Assembly (NCBI GenBank): GCA_900315255.1
Contig: OMYH01000013.1
Span: forward strand, 1-33,898
Length of the DNA stretch: 33,898 nt
From: an uncultured Eubacteriales bacterium
GTDB lineage: Bacteria; Bacillota; Clostridia; Oscillospirales; Acutalibacteraceae
Direction: 5' to 3'
Under the pieces are notes generated by a model that was not told the origin of the DNA, ran no database searches, and saw only the letters and a program-made list of their open reading frames with translations. The translations under genes and the position numbers were made by a program. Within the stretch, counting starts at the first letter, position 1. Each line of letters opens with the position of its first letter. This document shows, piece by piece, positions 1 through 6,512 of the stretch.

Positions 1-50
1 GATGTGCGGAAAGGTCTATTGTTAACAACAGAGAATGACGGAAATACCAG

Positions 51-96
51 CGGCTGGGAGCCGTCCCCGACGGGCGTTTGCCCGCCGCCGTGCGGC
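51..96. repeat. Cluster of four small GC-rich inverted repeats
   Basis: Four perfect 5-bp hairpins follow one another with edges touching or overlapping: CGGCT/AGCCG (51-63), CCGTC/GACGG (61-73), CGGGC/GCCCG (71-84) and GCCGC/GCGGC (84-96), each with a 3-4 base loop. No convincing coding frame covers them. A longer pair, TGCGGAA at 5-11 and TTCCGCA at 117-123, could enclose the cluster. They could belong to a structured RNA or to the end of an upstream transcription unit. No T-run follows, so this is not a standard terminator. I do not recognise the family. Confidence 0.5.
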
Positions 97-133
97 GACA
101 CTGCACATTTGATCAACTTCCGCATTAAAATAG

Positions 134-162
134 TTGCATTATCACGCAAACTATGTTATAAT
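134..162 (+). promoter_or_regulatory. Sigma-A type promoter of yajC
   Basis: TTGCAT (134-139) and TATAAT (157-162) are separated by exactly 17 bases. The expected start of transcription near 169 lies about 30 bases before the yajC start codon. Confidence 0.8.
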
Positions 163-197
163 CAAATTCAGAACTTGAAAAGAAAGGAAGTTTATCA

Positions 198-527
198 ATG
201 GAACAGAGTACCGGACAAATGATTTCAATGGTAATTATGACCGTTGTGATGGTATTGGCTCTCTATTTCTTCATCATCAGACCGCAGTCCAAAAAGCAGA
301 AGGAAGAAGAGGCTATGAGAGGCAGCCTTGAAATAGGCGACGAGATCACCACTATCGGCGGCATTGTGGGCAGAGTTGTCAACATCAACAGCGACGCAGA
401 AACAATGATCATCGAAACAGGCGCCGACAGAACGAAGATCAAGTTCAAAACATGGGCGCTCTCATCTATCAATACCGAAAAATCAAAGCCTGCTCCCAAA
501 AAGGAAAAGGACGAAAAGAAAAAGTGA
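198..527 (+). CDS. yajC: Preprotein translocase accessory subunit YajC
   Basis: This 109-residue membrane protein is an accessory partner of the SecDF-SecYEG protein-export machinery. It has the family layout: a short outer N-terminus, one hydrophobic helix at about residues 8-28 ending in IIRPQ, a basic stretch (SKKQKE), and a small cytoplasmic domain with the typical GDEITTIGGIVGRV segment at about residues 47-60. The tail (about 92-109) is Lys/Glu-rich and probably disordered. The ATG at 198 is preceded by AAAGGAAG at a suitable distance and by its own promoter. A terminator follows at 543, so the gene appears monocistronic here. In many Firmicutes yajC follows tgt, but the window starts too late to tell. 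Identification is by sequence pattern and is firm. Confidence 0.95.
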   Translation: MEQSTGQMISMVIMTVVMVLALYFFIIRPQSKKQKEEEAMRGSLEIGDEITTIGGIVGRVVNINSDAETMIIETGADRTKIKFKTWALSSINTEKSKPAPKKEKDEKKK

Positions 528-542
528 TAACTGCAAGCTTAT

Positions 543-578
543 CCCCGACCTGTACGATACAAGTCGGGGGCTTTATTT
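543..578 (+). terminator. Intrinsic terminator after yajC
   Basis: A 7-bp stem, CCCCGAC (543-549) with GTCGGGG (563-569), is followed by a T-rich stretch (CTTTATTTA). It lies 15 bases after the yajC stop codon. Confidence 0.8.
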
Positions 579-681
579 ATTAAATGCGTTTATCAGCCGG
601 AAGCGATTTGAATGCAGCTTTGCTCTCGTGTTGTCTTAGCTCTCCTTATTTTCATGCGGACCGTTTTAGTGCCGGAATATA

Positions 682-859
682 TTAAGGAACCACTGATTAA
701 ATCACGTCCTTCGGACTGAGCACCAAATTTGCTTGCATTTTTTTCAAATTGCACTCAAAATCCTTGAAATACGTCAGTATTCCTGCGGATTTTTCACACA
801 ATTTGCCTAAAAATTTGACGGCGCAACTTCGGCACTCGATTTAATCAGTGTCTCCTTAA
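682..859. mobile_element. MITE-like element with inverted ends and TTAA flanks
   Basis: A 178-bp non-coding segment has nearly matching inverted ends. The left end reads TTAAGGAACCACTGATTAAA and the right end, on the other strand, reads TTAAGGAGACACTGATTAAA. Both outer edges are TTAA (682-685 and 856-859), which suggests a TTAA target duplication. A small hairpin, GTCC/GGAC, lies inside the left end at 706-716. There is no open frame of note inside, as expected for a non-autonomous element moved by a transposase encoded elsewhere. It sits between yajC and the promoter of the dockerin gene. No second copy was seen in this window, so mobility is inferred from the ends only. Confidence 0.65.
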
Positions 860-911
860 CAATGCCTTCTGTGCTAACAGATAAAATGTATTCTTTTCTA
901 TGGAAAAAAAC

Positions 912-940
912 TTGCTAAAAACACAATTAAAGTATATAAT
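912..940 (+). promoter_or_regulatory. Promoter of the dockerin gene
   Basis: TTGCTA (912-917) and TATAAT (935-940) have a 17-base spacer. The ribosome site AAAGGAGGA (982-990) lies just before the ATG at 995. Confidence 0.75.
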
Positions 941-994
941 ATAATAGAAACAAACCATATTATATCAGTCTGACATCAAACAAAGGAGGATCAT

Positions 995-2095
995 ATGAAA
1001 CGATCATTGAAACGGCTGCTGTGCGCTGTATTATCGGCAGCGGTCATTACGCCGGGCGTTCCGGTATTATCTGCTGCCGCAGATGAAACGGACTTTGACG
1101 AACAAATGTACATAATGGGTGACGTTAACTGCGACAAACGAGTAACCCTGAAAGACGCTTCCCTTGTACAGAGGGCGGTCATATCCCTGGAGGATCTTGA
1201 CAATATTCAGTATGCCCTCGGGTGCGTTGACGGCAGCGAATACCTGTCACTCAAAGACGCTTATATCATTCAGAGGTACACGCTGGGCATCATCGACGAA
1301 TACCCGATGAATTCAAAGGGCAAGATCATCGGAGATGTTGTTTATTTCGACACAGACAGCGACACGCAGAGTGATGTTCCCGATACCGACAGCGTGACGG
1401 ATACTCTGACGGATACTGCGACTGACAGCACGACTGACACTTCAGCCGACACCACAACAGACAGTACGACCGATACCGCTGCCGACACTGCAACCGATAC
1501 CGTCACAGATACCGAAAGCTCCGATACAGATATTTCAGAGGGATTCAAAGCGACCTTCAACTGTACCGATACATATGCGATCGTTTATTACAATAAAGAA
1601 ATGCTTGACGGCGTGCCTGCCTCTGATATAACGGTATATGCACGAGATGACACGACGGGCAATATCGACACCTCCGGTAACGGCGTGATATACTTCGAGC
1701 TGTTTAACTATGGAATGATGATCGCTGACGATGTTCAGATCGAGGGTCAATACGACGAGCTTATCAGGCTGTACGATAACGGATTCGCCTACAAAATAAC
1801 AGGCGTTAAGAGCGACCTCACAATAACAGCGGCAGGATACTACGGCGGAGTTATCGAAACAGAAACCGACACCGATACCGCTTCAAGCTGTAAGGCTGTG
1901 TTTGATTGTACAGATACATATGCGATCATCTACTACACAAGAGAATCTGCCGAAGAGAAATTAGCTTCTCAGGAAGATGTATACGCAAGAAACCCCGAAA
2001 CCGGTGAGATCGATACCTCCGGAGAAGGGGAGATAAACTTCTCTCTTTACAATAACGGCAAAATGATCTATACCGATATAAAGATCCGGGGGTGA
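995..2095 (+). CDS. Secreted dockerin protein, N-terminal part (frameshifted gene)
   Basis: This is the 5' part (366 residues) of a large secreted protein. Residues 1-28 form a signal peptide (basic start, hydrophobic core, AAA before the likely cleavage). Residues 40-100 form a dockerin: two copies of a calcium-loop plus helix pattern, beginning GDVNCDKRVTLKDASLVQRA and GCVDGSEYLSLKDAYIIQRY. Dockerins plug enzymes into cohesin-bearing scaffolds (cellulosome or amylosome). Residues 120-180 are an Asp/Thr/Ser-rich linker. Residues 183-295 and 299 onward are two copies of an unknown domain beginning CTDTYAI(V/I)YY. The second copy is cut at the TGA at 2093-2095, but its missing half (EYDELL, then RITGVKSDLIIT) continues at once in the next frame. 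The fragment therefore belongs with 2094-4322. The ATG is set by AAAGGAGGA. Confidence 0.85.
   Translation: MKRSLKRLLCAVLSAAVITPGVPVLSAAADETDFDEQMYIMGDVNCDKRVTLKDASLVQRAVISLEDLDNIQYALGCVDGSEYLSLKDAYIIQRYTLGIIDEYPMNSKGKIIGDVVYFDTDSDTQSDVPDTDSVTDTLTDTATDSTTDTSADTTTDSTTDTAADTATDTVTDTESSDTDISEGFKATFNCTDTYAIVYYNKEMLDGVPASDITVYARDDTTGNIDTSGNGVIYFELFNYGMMIADDVQIEGQYDELIRLYDNGFAYKITGVKSDLTITAAGYYGGVIETETDTDTASSCKAVFDCTDTYAIIYYTRESAEEKLASQEDVYARNPETGEIDTSGEGEINFSLYNNGKMIYTDIKIRG
1350..1533 (+). repeat. Asp-Thr repeat linker
   Basis: Degenerate six-base units of the GAYACN type encode a run rich in D-T, D-S and A-D-T, at about residues 120-180 of the dockerin protein. It is a flexible, acidic linker between the dockerin and the downstream modules. 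The opposite strand shows long open Val/Ser frames here, which are artefacts of the repeat. Confidence 0.8.
2088..2092 (+). other. G5 tract at the frameshift point
   Basis: The tract CGGGGGTGA puts a TGA in the reading frame at 2093-2095. With one G fewer the frame reads R-G-E-Y-D-E-L and runs on without a break to 4322. Repeat 1 of the same protein has the matching segment EGQYDEL, which shows where the frame should continue. A single-base slip in a homopolymer, in the cell or during sequencing, explains it best. Confidence 0.8.
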
Positions 2096-4322
2096 GTATG
2101 ACGAGCTTCTTACCGTTGACTACGCTAAATTCCGATACAGAATAACAGGCGTTAAGAGCGACCTTATCATAACTGTGCAGGGATTCTATACCGGATTGGT
2201 CGAAAACGAAACACAGGCAGCGCCATACGATATTCTTCCGATTGAAGATATTCAGTATATGCTCGACGGCAATTTTGACAGAGGCTCAAGCCTCGGCGAT
2301 ACATGGAAACAGGGCTACAGAACCAGGAGCAACACCGTTGCTCTCGAGAGCGGCTCACGCACAGACGGATCAAAATGTCTGAAACTCTCTACCACGGGCG
2401 ATTATTCAACATTCGCATACAACAGCCTGCACGGACTCAAGCCCGAGCATACATATAAGCTTACCGTTAAGGCATGGGGCAATATTTCGCAGTGTGACAC
2501 TCATCACAATGGTATTTATATCAACGTCGGACAGCTTTCGGGAATCGGATCCTGTTATGTTGACGAAACGGGAAAAGCTATCGCAGGTTGGGGCGCATAT
2601 TTCGACTGCTACAACAACTGGATACAGAAAAGCTGCGACGTAACGACCATTACCATGTACTTTGAATCAACAAGCACCGGTCTTGCCGATATCGAATGTG
2701 TTCTTTGGGGCAGCGGTACGGCATACTTTGACGATATGACGATCGAAGAGGTCGATTACAACAGCGAACCCAGAGATAAAACAAGGGTTCTGACGGAGAA
2801 CGTCGGACTTGTTCTCATAAACAATGACATAGAGGGTCTTAGTACAGAGCAGGTTCAGAGCTGGTGTGACGATGTTGAGCTTGCATATCAGCAGATGAAC
2901 GACCTTAAGGGCGTTGCTCCGTACAAGAGTGACAGGATCTACCATATCTCCGTATACGAACCGTATATGACAGGTTGGCAGGCTTTGAGCGGCAACAGAG
3001 TAATCAAGTGGAGAGGCGACTACATGGGTCCTGCGTGCGTTCGCTTCTGCACAGAGGGAATATGGTCGGACGTTGCATACCACGAGGTAGGTCACCTTTA
3101 TGATTTCCTTGAAGAATATTCATGGTGCTATTACAGCTCAGAGATGGGCGCAGAATTCTGCAAGCTCTACTGTCTGGAGCTTCGCGGAAGAGGCAAGTTC
3201 AAGAACCACGGCTGGGGCATGGAACTTAATTACGATCAGCTTTATGAATTTGCCAAGAGCTTATCAAACGAGGCATATGACAAAACTGTGGCTGTTCGCA
3301 GCAACACGATCAACTATGACAATATGAACTACGTTTTGACACGAGCAGTCAGGGCAGTAGGATGGGAGACCGCAAGAGAGACATTCCACGGATTTGCGCA
3401 TTATTATGATCCGAAGTACACAACGGGCAGATCGAAGTTTGAGTATCTTATGATGTGTATGCAGAACAATTATAACAAGAATCACCCCAACGCAACGGGC
3501 TTTGAGATCATCGACACGTTCCCCGAGGGAGAATTCGACTATGTGGGAGCATTGATGGATCCTACCATACCGCAGAACGTAATGATCCACAAGGTTACAT
3601 TTTCTGACCCGGACGGGAACAGACTGTGGTTCGAATTTGTACCCGACGGCGGCAGCGCAAATCCCCCGACACAGAAATTCTCCGACAAGTACGGTTCTTT
3701 CACCGGCTGGGATACAGACATCACAAGCATTACCTCCGATATGACCGTAACGGCTATGTATGAGAATTACAAGCCTGTCGGCATGGTATCGGTCACAACC
3801 GGCAGCACCGAGATATATGAAGGCGAGGTCGTTACCGTTAAGGCAGACGTACCGACAGCCGGTACATATCAGTATAACATCATTTGCATGATCGGTTCGG
3901 AGGAGGTATTTGAGAGCGGATACACATCAAGCGACACTGCAAGCTTCCTTCTGAGAAATTCAGGCAGCTGCACGGTATATGCCCGGATCAAGGATTCCTC
4001 GGGCAATGAGTTCAGCACTCAAAAGACTATCGTTGACGCAAAGAGAGCTGTTGTTGTTTATTACAGCGGATACTCTTCGCCAAATATACACTTCAAGATC
4101 GGCTCGGGCAAGTGGACAACACCGCCCGGAACGAATATGATCGCAAACAACGACGTCCGGGGATATACTCACAAGTTTGTAATTCCGCTCGACGCAGCAA
4201 GCTCGAATATCACCTGCTGCTTTAACGACGGCAACAACAACTGGGATAATAACGGAGAGAAAAATTATGTTCTTTCCGAAGGTCCTGTCGGCGTCAGCAA
4301 CGGCGCTGTTACACAGCTGTAA
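2094..4322 (+). CDS. Secreted M60-like metallopeptidase with CBM25/26, C-terminal part
   Basis: This is the 3' part of the dockerin protein; the restored protein would be about 1108 residues. A start at GTG 2175 is possible on paper but lies inside the second repeat with no ribosome site. In restored numbering the modules are: end of unknown repeat 2 (to about 400); a jelly-roll-like, CBM-type region (about 420-590) ending YFDDMTIEEV; a zinc peptidase with HEVGH at 696-700 and downstream Glu residues that can supply the third ligand, which resembles M60-like gluzincins acting on glycoproteins; an InlB-B/Listeria-Bacteroides-type repeat (about 863-925); an Ig-like region (about 926-1012); and a CBM25/26-type starch-binding module (about 1015-1108) with IHFKIGSGKWTT and FNDGNNNWDNN. 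The peptidase family is less certain than the CBM. A terminator follows at 4334. Confidence 0.75.
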   Translation, partial: EYDELLTVDYAKFRYRITGVKSDLIITVQGFYTGLVENETQAAPYDILPIEDIQYMLDGNFDRGSSLGDTWKQGYRTRSNTVALESGSRTDGSKCLKLSTTGDYSTFAYNSLHGLKPEHTYKLTVKAWGNISQCDTHHNGIYINVGQLSGIGSCYVDETGKAIAGWGAYFDCYNNWIQKSCDVTTITMYFESTSTGLADIECVLWGSGTAYFDDMTIEEVDYNSEPRDKTRVLTENVGLVLINNDIEGLSTEQVQSWCDDVELAYQQMNDLKGVAPYKSDRIYHISVYEPYMTGWQALSGNRVIKWRGDYMGPACVRFCTEGIWSDVAYHEVGHLYDFLEEYSWCYYSSEMGAEFCKLYCLELRGRGKFKNHGWGMELNYDQLYEFAKSLSNEAYDKTVAVRSNTINYDNMNYVLTRAVRAVGWETARETFHGFAHYYDPKYTTGRSKFEYLMMCMQNNYNKNHPNATGFEIIDTFPEGEFDYVGALMDPTIPQNVMIHKVTFSDPDGNRLWFEFVPDGGSANPPTQKFSDKYGSFTGWDTDITSITSDMTVTAMYENYKPVGMVSVTTGSTEIYEGEVVTVKADVPTAGTYQYNIICMIGSEEVFESGYTSSDTASFLLRNSGSCTVYARIKDSSGNEFSTQKTIVDAKRAVVVYYSGYSSPNIHFKIGSGKWTTPPGTNMIANNDVRGYTHKFVIPLDAASSNITCCFNDGNNNWDNNGEKNYVLSEGPVGVSNGAVTQL

Positions 4323-4333
4323 TCATCATTCAG

Positions 4334-4368
4334 GAAGCTCTCCGATAAAGGGGAGCTTCTTTTTTATT
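4334..4368 (+). terminator. Intrinsic terminator after the dockerin gene
   Basis: A 10-bp stem (GAAGCTCTCC with GGGGAGCTTC, one G-U pair) with loop GATAAA is followed by TTTTTTATT. It starts 12 bases after the stop codon. Confidence 0.9.
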
Positions 4369-4408
4369 ATCCATACAGTAATTTTTATACAATATTTACA
4401 AACAACAC

Positions 4409-4437
4409 TTGATTTTTATATTGTTTTGTGTTATTAT
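4409..4437 (+). promoter_or_regulatory. Promoter of hpf
   Basis: TTGATT (4409-4414) and TATTAT (4432-4437) have a 17-base spacer. A TATAAA at 4435 overlaps and is less well spaced. The leader to the start codon would be about 60 bases. Confidence 0.6.
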
Positions 4438-4506
4438 AAATTCATAGATTACAGATATTCTGTCTGTTGATCTAAGAAATTTCGTTCCAAAGAAAGGGTG
4501 GATAGT

Positions 4507-5055
4507 ATGAAAATCACCTATACAGCAAAAAACGTAAACCTTAGAGATAACTTCAAGGAGCGTGTCGAGAAGAAGCTCAAGAAATACGGACGTGTTTTCT
4601 CCGACGACGCAGAAGCTAAGGTAACTGTCAACCTCTACAAGAACAGGCAGACAGTTGAGATCACGATCAGAGATAACGGAATGGTTTATCGTGTTGAGAG
4701 TTCGGCAGCCGAAATGAATGACGCACTCGATACAAATATCGACAAGCTCGGACGTCAGATCCGTAAGAATAAGACCAAGCTCGAAAAACGCCTTCGCCCT
4801 GCTGCGCTCGACGCATTTGTTGCAGATGAGGAGGAATTATCTGAAGAAGACATAACCGAAGAGCTCACCTATGAGGTATTCAGAAAGAAAGTCGTTGCGC
4901 TCAAGCCGATGTCGGTCGACGAAGCTATCCTGCGAATGAACATGGTCAATCACAAATTCTTTATGTTCCTGAACTCCGACACGGATAAGGTTTCCGTTGT
5001 TTATATAAGAGATAACGGCGATTACGGAATTCTCGAATCCGAAATAGACGAATAA
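4507..5055 (+). CDS. hpf: Ribosome hibernation promoting factor, long form
   Basis: This is a cytoplasmic protein that binds the 30S subunit and drives dimerisation of 70S ribosomes into inactive 100S particles in stationary phase or stress. The N-terminal HPF/RaiA domain covers about residues 1-100, beginning MKITYTAKNV and containing KVTVNLYKNRQTVEITI. A linker of about 25 residues rich in Glu leads to the C-terminal dimerisation domain (about 125-182) with VFRKKVVALKPMSVDEAIL and the FFMFLNSD and GDYGILE segments. The length of 182 residues matches the long form of Firmicutes. The frame is open from a GTG at 4498, but AGAAAGGG (4491-4498) is well placed for the ATG at 4507, which also gives the family's usual N-terminus. 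It has its own promoter and terminator. Confidence 0.93.
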   Translation: MKITYTAKNVNLRDNFKERVEKKLKKYGRVFSDDAEAKVTVNLYKNRQTVEITIRDNGMVYRVESSAAEMNDALDTNIDKLGRQIRKNKTKLEKRLRPAALDAFVADEEELSEEDITEELTYEVFRKKVVALKPMSVDEAILRMNMVNHKFFMFLNSDTDKVSVVYIRDNGDYGILESEIDE

Positions 5056-5064
5056 GTGTTTTAT

Positions 5065-5098
5065 GGGGCAAATCGCAAGGTTTGCCCCGTGTTTTTTT
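5065..5098 (+). terminator. Intrinsic terminator after hpf
   Basis: A perfect 8-bp stem, GGGGCAAA (5065-5072) with TTTGCCCC (5081-5088), is followed by GTGTTTTTTT. Confidence 0.9.
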
Positions 5099-5109
5099 GG
5101 CAGGCTTCC

Positions 5110-5138
5110 TTGAAAAAATCGTTATACTATAGTATAAT
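5110..5138 (+). promoter_or_regulatory. Promoter of the rRNA methyltransferase gene
   Basis: TTGAAA (5110-5115) and TATAAT (5133-5138) are separated by 17 bases, directly after the hpf terminator. Confidence 0.8.
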
Positions 5139-5197
5139 AAATTCATGGAGAATCAAGCTTTGTTCTCTTCCCTACCTTGACGAAAGGAAATAACCTG

Positions 5198-6316
5198 ATG
5201 AAGAAATATACATATGCAGCCCCATGCCTGATGGGTACGGAAAGGCTGCTTTCGAACGAACTGAAATTCATGGGAGCCGAGAATGTATCCGCCGAAAACG
5301 GAAGAGTTTTCTTTGACGGTGATACATCTATACTTGCAAGGGCAAACATTCGTTCAAGAATAGCCGAACGAATCCTGCTGGTCGCAGCAAGGTTTGAAGC
5401 GTTTTCCTTTGAGCAGCTTTTCCAAGGCGTTAAGTCTGTCAGATGGAGCGATTATCTGCCCTGCGACGCTAAGTTTCCCGTAACGGGCAGCTGTCTGTCA
5501 TCTAAGCTTATGAGTGTTCCCGATTGTCAGGCGATCATAAAAAAAGCCGTTGTCGAAAGCATGAAAGAATATCACAAGAAAGATGTGTTCCCCGAAAGCG
5601 GAGCGGAATACAAAATTAAATTTCTGATACTTAAGGATAAGGTTTCGGTAATGCTTGATACATCGGGACGTCCTCTGCACAAAAGAGGATACAGAGCTGT
5701 GTCAAATGACGCTCCGATCAAAGAAACACTTGCCGCCGCCCTCTGCGAACTGTCGGGAGTAAGGCGGAACCATATCGTAATAGACCCGTGCTGCGGTTCG
5801 GGAACTATCCTCATCGAAGCCGCTATGAAGGCGCTTAACATTGCTCCAAATCAGAACGGAGAATTCGCAGCGGAAAAATGGTCCTTTATTCCCTGTGAGG
5901 TGTGGAATGCCGAACGGCAAAAAGCCAAAGACGATATTCGCCGTGATGCAGCCTTTCGTGGCTTCGGGTATGATATAGACGACAACGCTCTTGAAATTTC
6001 ACGAAAGAATGCGCAGCTTGCAGGTGTGGCGGAATATATTACCTTTGAACACCGTGATCTTGCCGATTTCAGTGAGAAGCATGAATATGCGACGGTAATT
6101 TGCAACCCGCCTTACGGCGAACGTCTGCTTGATATCACACAAGCTGAGGAGCTTTACCGCACTATGGGAAGAGTTTTCAGATCCCGCAGGGGCTGGAGAT
6201 ACACGATCATCTGCCCCGATGATGATTTTGAGAGGTGCTTTGGACGCAGAGCCGATAAAAGGCGGAAGCTTTATAACGGCACACTTAGCTGTCAGGCTTA
6301 TATTTTCAGCAAATAA
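5198..6316 (+). CDS. THUMP-domain class I rRNA/tRNA guanine-N2 methyltransferase (YpsC/RlmL type)
   Basis: This 372-residue enzyme is an S-adenosylmethionine-dependent RNA methyltransferase of the YpsC/RlmL/TrmN group; YpsC-type proteins are usually assigned to a guanine-N2 position of 23S rRNA. The N-terminal ferredoxin-like plus THUMP region covers about residues 1-155. The Rossmann-fold domain follows, with motif I DPCCGSGT at 196-203, the acidic DIDDNALE segment at about 259-266, and catalytic motif IV NPPY at 303-306 (then GERL). The frame is open from a TTG at 5177, but GAAAGGAAA (5182-5190) fits the ATG at 5198, which gives the family start MKKYTYAAPCLMG. A promoter at 5110 serves it alone. 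No terminator is evident after it. The exact target nucleotide is not shown by the sequence. Confidence 0.88.
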   Translation: MKKYTYAAPCLMGTERLLSNELKFMGAENVSAENGRVFFDGDTSILARANIRSRIAERILLVAARFEAFSFEQLFQGVKSVRWSDYLPCDAKFPVTGSCLSSKLMSVPDCQAIIKKAVVESMKEYHKKDVFPESGAEYKIKFLILKDKVSVMLDTSGRPLHKRGYRAVSNDAPIKETLAAALCELSGVRRNHIVIDPCCGSGTILIEAAMKALNIAPNQNGEFAAEKWSFIPCEVWNAERQKAKDDIRRDAAFRGFGYDIDDNALEISRKNAQLAGVAEYITFEHRDLADFSEKHEYATVICNPPYGERLLDITQAEELYRTMGRVFRSRRGWRYTIICPDDDFERCFGRRADKRRKLYNGTLSCQAYIFSK

Positions 6317-6443
6317 TGATATATTTAAAGTATATTTCGAGTTATAGTCGACTAATTCTTCGTTGAATAATCCATATCGGAAACATAATTTTTATTCATA
6401 TTAACAAAAAAATTGTAAAACCGCTTAAATAACTTTAGAAATA

Positions 6444-6472
6444 TTGAAATTTGTCCCGAAAAGTTATATAAT
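6444..6472 (+). promoter_or_regulatory. Promoter of the zinc-ribbon membrane protein gene
   Basis: TTGAAA (6444-6449) and TATAAT (6467-6472) have a 17-base spacer. Transcription would begin near 6479, so coding must begin after this point, which supports the GTG at 6513. Confidence 0.8.
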
Positions 6473-6512
6473 AATATGGAATAATTATCTGAAAACATTA
6501 GGAGGGAATCGT

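Noticed and set aside
4-222. Open frame across the left edge running into yajC
   Set aside because: It crosses the hairpin cluster and the yajC promoter, has no ribosome site, and its sequence resembles no known protein.
1342-1560. Minus-strand Val/Ser-rich frame
   Set aside because: It is the complement of the Asp/Thr linker repeats; no start signals.
2085-2096. RF2-like programmed frameshift at GGG-TGA
   Set aside because: There is no CTT-TGA slip codon and no correctly spaced internal Shine-Dalgarno element; a homopolymer length error or mutation is simpler. Kept only as a possibility in the findings.
2175-4322. Independent gene starting at GTG 2175
   Set aside because: The GTG lies inside the second repeat of the dockerin protein, has no ribosome site or signal peptide, and the frame continues upstream to the frameshift point.
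4438-4506. raiA-type structured RNA upstream of hpf
   Set aside because: The predicted leader is only about 60 bases, far shorter than that RNA class, and no matching stems were seen.
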